Shown: positions 29,287 to 32,919 of the stretch, piece after piece | Position numbering within the stretch: the first letter of the stretch is position 1 | Layout of the letters: every line of letters begins with the position of its first letter | Assembly: GCA_948787875.1 (NCBI GenBank) | Contig: CAQFKO010000009.1 | Coordinates: forward strand, 1-32,919 | DNA: 32,919 nucleotides | Origin: an uncultured Eubacteriales bacterium | GTDB lineage: Bacteria; Bacillota; Clostridia; Christensenellales; UBA1242 | Reading direction: 5' to 3' | Translations under genes and position numbers: made by a program | Notes under the pieces: model-generated | Database searches by the model: none | Told to the model about the DNA's origin: nothing | The model's input: the letters and a program-made list of their open reading frames with translations, nothing else

Positions 29287-30933
29287 ATGGCAAACACAAA
29301 GGCAGAAAACGATAACAAACTTAGCGACGGAAGAATTCTTCCCAACAATTTTGATGCGGAACAAGCGGTATTGGGCAGTGCGCTTATTGACGGAGATGCC
29401 GCGCTGATGGCGGTTAGCAAACTAGAAGATATAGATTTTTATAATGAGACGCACAGAAGCATTTTCAGAGTGATTAAATCACTGTATAACAGGTCGGTTT
29501 CTGTTGACTTTTTAACGGTTTCCGACGAACTTGAAAAGAATGGGCAAATTTCTGCTGTGGGTGGAATAGGCTATATTCAAATGCTTTCAAATCTTGTACC
29601 TTCTTCTGCAAGCTGTGCACATTATATAGAAATTGTTCGCCGTGATTCTATTTTAAGGCAAGTAATAAACGCAAGTAGCAACATTATCAGCAAGGCATTC
29701 ACCAAAAATACAGAAGAAAACATTTTGGGTGTTGCCGAAAAAATGTTTCATGATATTTCCCAAAAAGGCTATACAGGAGAGTTAAAACAAATCGGCGGGC
29801 CGTTGCAAGCGGTTATCGACAGGTTTGAAGCGGTCTATAAAGACCCAACTGCTCTTAGGGGGCTAAAAACCGGATTTTATCAAATAGACAAAGCCACAAA
29901 CGGCTTACAAAAGTCAGACTTAATAATAATCGCAGCCAGGCCGGGTGTAGGAAAAACTTCGCTCGCAATGAACATAGTTTCAAATGCGGCAATAAACTCA
30001 AAGGCAAAGTGCGCAGTATTTTCTTTTGAAATGGGTGATATGCAACTTGCACAAAGAATGCTTTGTTCGGTTGCAAATGTTTCTATGGGAAAGGCAATGC
30101 GCGGTGAACTTGAAGAGGCAGATTGGTCAAAAATTTGGAAAGCCGAAAAGAAACTTAAAGACGCAGATATTTATATTGACGAAAATAACGGAAACACTCC
30201 ATCGCAAATTTTGTCAAAGTGTCGCAAGCTTCAAAGAGAAAAGGGCTTAGACCTTGTGGTTATCGACTATATCGGACTTATGCATTCTGACGAAAAAGTA
30301 GAGAGCAGGCAAAACGAAGTTGCAAATATTTCCAGAAGCTTAAAATCCATGGCAAAAGAGCTTAATGTTCCAATAATAGTGCTAGCTCAGCTGAACCGTG
30401 ATGTTGCAAAGCCAACTGATGCAAAAGACGGCAAGGTAAGAAAGCCTGTGCTTTCGGATTTAAGAGAGTCTGGTCAAATTGAGCAAGATGCTGATATGGT
30501 GTTATTTATTCACAGAGATATGTCACCAAAAGAATATGAAGAGCAGCAAAACAAAGATTATATTGCCGAAATAATTATAGCAAAATTTAGAAATGGTCAG
30601 CCGGGCAGTGTTTGGTTAAAGTGGGACGGTTCAAGAACCAGCTTTGAAAATCTTGAAAAAGATGCAAACGAGCAAAGTTTGGCAGACCAATATCAGTCAA
30701 TGCAAGACGATAAGCACAGAAAAAAAGCAAAGTTCAGCACAGAGGATTTCAAAAACACCGTTGACGGAATTGTTAATGAAATAGAGGCAATAGACCTTGC
30801 TTCGCTTGATTTGCCAGACGACCTTGCGGAAGACGATGACGCGCTTGATGGGCTTGTTCCTCCTCCGGAAAATGAGTTGCTTTCGGGAAAAGATTTCAGT
30901 GATATTACCGTTGGTGACGACGAATTGTTTTAA
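29287..30933 (+). CDS. dnaB: Replicative DNA helicase DnaB, with long acidic C-terminal tail
   Basis: The N-terminal domain (about 17-120) begins LPNNFDAEQAVLGSALID. The RecA-like motor has Walker A RPGVGKTS (218-225), LVVIDYIGLM with Asp327, the KFRNGQPG arginine finger (Arg435), and LSDLRESGQIEQDADMVLF. The hexamer unwinds the fork ahead of polymerase III. At 548 aa it is about 90 residues longer than usual, and there is no intein; the excess is a tail (from about 460) that is Lys-rich, then strongly acidic, and ends in TVGDDELF. The start has TAAGGAG. In Firmicutes dnaB often follows rplI next to rpsR, but here rplI is missing and dnaB has its own promoter. Confidence 0.95.
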   Translation: MANTKAENDNKLSDGRILPNNFDAEQAVLGSALIDGDAALMAVSKLEDIDFYNETHRSIFRVIKSLYNRSVSVDFLTVSDELEKNGQISAVGGIGYIQMLSNLVPSSASCAHYIEIVRRDSILRQVINASSNIISKAFTKNTEENILGVAEKMFHDISQKGYTGELKQIGGPLQAVIDRFEAVYKDPTALRGLKTGFYQIDKATNGLQKSDLIIIAARPGVGKTSLAMNIVSNAAINSKAKCAVFSFEMGDMQLAQRMLCSVANVSMGKAMRGELEEADWSKIWKAEKKLKDADIYIDENNGNTPSQILSKCRKLQREKGLDLVVIDYIGLMHSDEKVESRQNEVANISRSLKSMAKELNVPIIVLAQLNRDVAKPTDAKDGKVRKPVLSDLRESGQIEQDADMVLFIHRDMSPKEYEEQQNKDYIAEIIIAKFRNGQPGSVWLKWDGSRTSFENLEKDANEQSLADQYQSMQDDKHRKKAKFSTEDFKNTVDGIVNEIEAIDLASLDLPDDLAEDDDALDGLVPPPENELLSGKDFSDITVGDDELF

Positions 30934-30939
30934 AAAATA

Positions 30940-30964
30940 AAAACCGCAAAATAGCGGTTTTTTT
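30940..30964 (+). terminator. Intrinsic terminator of dnaB
   Basis: AAAACCGC (30940-30947) and GCGGTTTT (30954-30961) pair around AAAATA, followed by a T run just past the stop. Confidence 0.88.
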
Positions 30965-30993
30965 AAATCTAAAAACTGTGCTTGAATAATTTA

Positions 30994-31022
30994 TTGACAA
31001 TATTTTAATGAATTGATATACT
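30994..31022 (+). promoter_or_regulatory. Consensus promoter of the beta-repeat protein gene
   Basis: TTGACA (30994-30999), a 17-bp spacer and an extended -10 TGATATACT (hexamer 31017-31022). The start site near 31029 leaves a leader of about 17 nt containing AAGGGG. Confidence 0.75.
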
Positions 31023-31045
31023 AATTCTATTAAGGGGTGAATTTT

Positions 31046-32668
31046 ATGGCAAAAAGATTGGCGATTGCATTTTTTGTTGTGCTAGGCGTTTGCATTTTGG
31101 TTTTGTCCGGATTTTTGTTGGTGCTGTTTTTGGCACCGGGCTTTTCTGCGTTCGGAATAAAGTATATTGCAAAAGACACTCACCCTATTTTTTATGAAGA
31201 TATAAGAATTGTCGACGCATCTGAAATAGGCGGAAGCTTTAACGGTTCGGTAATAATAAATACCAACGAAATTCCAATTGAAATTTGTTTCAGTTCAACG
31301 GGCAACACTCAAAATCAAATCAGATACACCTATAAAGATAATTTTAACGGAATAACCAATTCAAGTTTTGACGACCCAAGCTTTGAAATAACAAAAGACC
31401 AAAACGGAAATGCGGTTATAACAACACATGAGTTCCAAAAGTTTTTATATGAAAGTTCAACTTCCGAAAGACTTTTAAAAATTTATTTGCCTGCAAGATT
31501 TGTGGCAGACAGTGCAACAAACTTTGTTATAAATTCAAAAAATAGTCCTGTAACATTTTATTTGGAAGATAGCGAAGATGCAAATTTTGTTCCTAGGTTC
31601 CAAAATTTAACTGTAAATACATCAGGAAAAATAAGCATTAATCACAAAATTTTAGCAGATACTTTTACATCAAAGAGCAATAGTTCAATAGAAATTGGCG
31701 TAGATGAAAAAACAAATATCAATGCAAATAACTATGTTTTGGAAAGTTTAAACGGACGCATAAATATCAAAAGACCGGTTGCGGGCGATATACAAGCAAA
31801 AACAACAAACGGCGAAATAAAGTTTGTTTCTTGCAAAAATTTGGTTGCAAGCACATCAGGCGGAAGCATACTTTCTTCAACCTCAGAGGAAATCGTTGTT
31901 AACGGATTAGTAAACATCACAACAAAGTCAGGCTCGGTAACAATAGGCAAAATTTTGGGAGTGGCAAACAGCGAAGAATCCGCAAATAACAAAATTACAA
32001 CGAGTTCTGGAAATGTTACGATAAATAGAATTGTTGACGGAGAAATCACAACATCAAGAGGTTCTGTCAGTCTTAAAAACTCAAATAATGTAAAAATAAT
32101 AACAAATATGGGAAATGTAAGCGTAGAAGAAGCTCTTACCGCACTAGATATTAACACAGTAAGGGGCAATGTAAAAATTGGCGGAAACGGCATAACCATG
32201 AACAATCCAACAGTTTTTTCAAGAACGGGAAAAGTGTTTGTTTATTCGGCGTCGGGCAAGGCAAATGTTCAAACAATTTCAAGCAATATCAGTTTTGTTA
32301 ATGCAAACTGCTCAGAAACCAAAATAGTTTGTGGCGGAAAGCTTGTGGCAGAAAATTTAAGCGGAAAAGTAGAAATTTCAGCACAAAAAAACATAGACAT
32401 AACCTTTAATATAATAGACCAAGACACAACCATCACTTTGGCAGACACCGTAACGCAGGCAAAAGTAACCGCAATCAAAAACACAGCCAAAGACACAAGA
32501 TTTATTCTTAAAGGCAAGTCCGTAACAAGATACGAACTTGGGGCTAACGGAACTTACAGCAAAGTCAGCACAGACTCAGAAACCTCAAATGAGCCAACTG
32601 TAACAGGTCCGCTTCTTTCAATTGGGGGAAGTGTAAATGCCAATATTGAAGTTTATTTCAATTCATAA
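31046..32668 (+). CDS. Membrane-anchored beta-repeat protein (DUF4097-like)
   Basis: I place the start at ATG 31046 (site AAGGGG); GTG 31037 lies inside that site. Residues 1-35 are a hydrophobic anchor or uncleaved signal (LAIAFFVVLGVCILVLSGFL). The rest, about 500 residues, is Ser, Thr, Asn and Val-rich with repeated strand-turn units such as TSSGNVTINRIV, TSRGSVSLKNSN, TNMGNVSVEEA and TVRGNVKIGGN, about 20 residues apart, in the way of DUF4097-type right-handed beta-helix or adhesin-head domains. It probably stands outside the cell membrane. Catalytic residues are not seen. It follows dnaB but has its own promoter and terminator. Confidence 0.65.
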   Translation: MAKRLAIAFFVVLGVCILVLSGFLLVLFLAPGFSAFGIKYIAKDTHPIFYEDIRIVDASEIGGSFNGSVIINTNEIPIEICFSSTGNTQNQIRYTYKDNFNGITNSSFDDPSFEITKDQNGNAVITTHEFQKFLYESSTSERLLKIYLPARFVADSATNFVINSKNSPVTFYLEDSEDANFVPRFQNLTVNTSGKISINHKILADTFTSKSNSSIEIGVDEKTNINANNYVLESLNGRINIKRPVAGDIQAKTTNGEIKFVSCKNLVASTSGGSILSSTSEEIVVNGLVNITTKSGSVTIGKILGVANSEESANNKITTSSGNVTINRIVDGEITTSRGSVSLKNSNNVKIITNMGNVSVEEALTALDINTVRGNVKIGGNGITMNNPTVFSRTGKVFVYSASGKANVQTISSNISFVNANCSETKIVCGGKLVAENLSGKVEISAQKNIDITFNIIDQDTTITLADTVTQAKVTAIKNTAKDTRFILKGKSVTRYELGANGTYSKVSTDSETSNEPTVTGPLLSIGGSVNANIEVYFNS

Positions 32669-32773
32669 ACGGCAATGGGGTTAAATTGTTTTACAATAAA
32701 AAGACTAAGATGGCTAAGTGAAATGGAAAAAAGAGCAGGTTAAAATTTTGCCAAAAATACAAAAATAATCACA

Positions 32774-32806
32774 AAAAATATCGCGTTATAAAAGCGATAT
32801 TTTTTT
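32774..32806 (+). terminator. Intrinsic terminator of the beta-repeat protein gene
   Basis: AAAAATATCGC (32774-32784) and GCGATATTTTT (32794-32804) form an 11-bp stem with a 9-nt loop and a T run. It lies about 105 bp past the stop; the sequence between holds nothing I recognise. Confidence 0.8.
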
Positions 32807-32919
32807 ATATTTACAAATTTTTCAAAGTTAAAAATATTAAATTTGGTCAAAAAATCGCAAAAGCAATTAATAAAGCTTGGTTTTGGTTATAAATAATTAT
32901 TTAAAATAAAAATTTTTTT

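Overview
The window reads as chromosomal DNA of a low-GC, endospore-forming member of the Bacillota, most likely an uncultured anaerobic Clostridia-type bacterium. The evidence is strongly AT-rich intergenic DNA, strong Shine-Dalgarno sites, TTGACA/TATAAT promoters with 17-bp spacers, a spore-cortex amidase (CwlD type), a SigH-type sigma factor and a complete gerA-gerB-gerC germinant-receptor operon. No rRNA, tRNA, CRISPR array, insertion sequence or integrase was seen. The genus cannot be given from sequence alone.

Layout. 1-1.6 kb: a truncated HAD-family gene and cwlD on the minus strand, with a 485-bp gene-free stretch between them that holds several strong inverted repeats. 1.7-2.6 kb: a barnase-barstar toxin/immunity pair; the toxin has an N-terminal Cys motif like that of phage MuF/gp7 head proteins. 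2.9-7.8 kb: housekeeping genes in familiar order, mrnC-rlmB-sigH (yacP absent), then dnaX-ebfC-recR and a small membrane protein. dnaX is split: the tau C-terminal region lies in the +1 frame. 7.8-14.4 kb: a DPP III-like (M49) metallopeptidase, an ABC exporter half-transporter, a marR-degV operon with a perfect palindromic operator, a possible ADP-ribosyltransferase-fold protein, and dUTPase. 14.6-17.2 kb: a three-gene operon of a ParM-like actin with two unrecognised partners, behind a near-consensus promoter; this is the best candidate for an undescribed system. 17.3-19.9 kb: a nucleoside deoxyribosyltransferase-fold protein (minus), a ketopantoate-reductase-like gene and L-lactate dehydrogenase. 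20-24.3 kb: the ger operon, with unusual Ser/Gly/Asn-rich insertions and a GerC that lacks the lipobox cysteine. 24.3-24.9 kb: a gene-free repeat cluster. 24.9-25.9 kb: rpsF-ssb-rpsR (minus) with a probable S6:S18 autoregulatory leader. 26.1-32.7 kb: a CtpE-like P-type ATPase with a long charged N-terminus, dnaB with an acidic C-terminal tail, and a membrane-anchored repetitive beta-rich protein.

How the genes work together: DNA replication and repair (dnaX, ebfC, recR, ssb, dnaB, dut), RNA and ribosome maturation (mrnC, rlmB, rpsF, rpsR) and the spore cycle (sigH, cwlD, gerABC) dominate. The accessory content is the barnase cassette, the ADP-ribosyltransferase-like gene, the actin operon, and the structured intergenic repeats at 0.4-0.8 kb and 24.5-24.75 kb.
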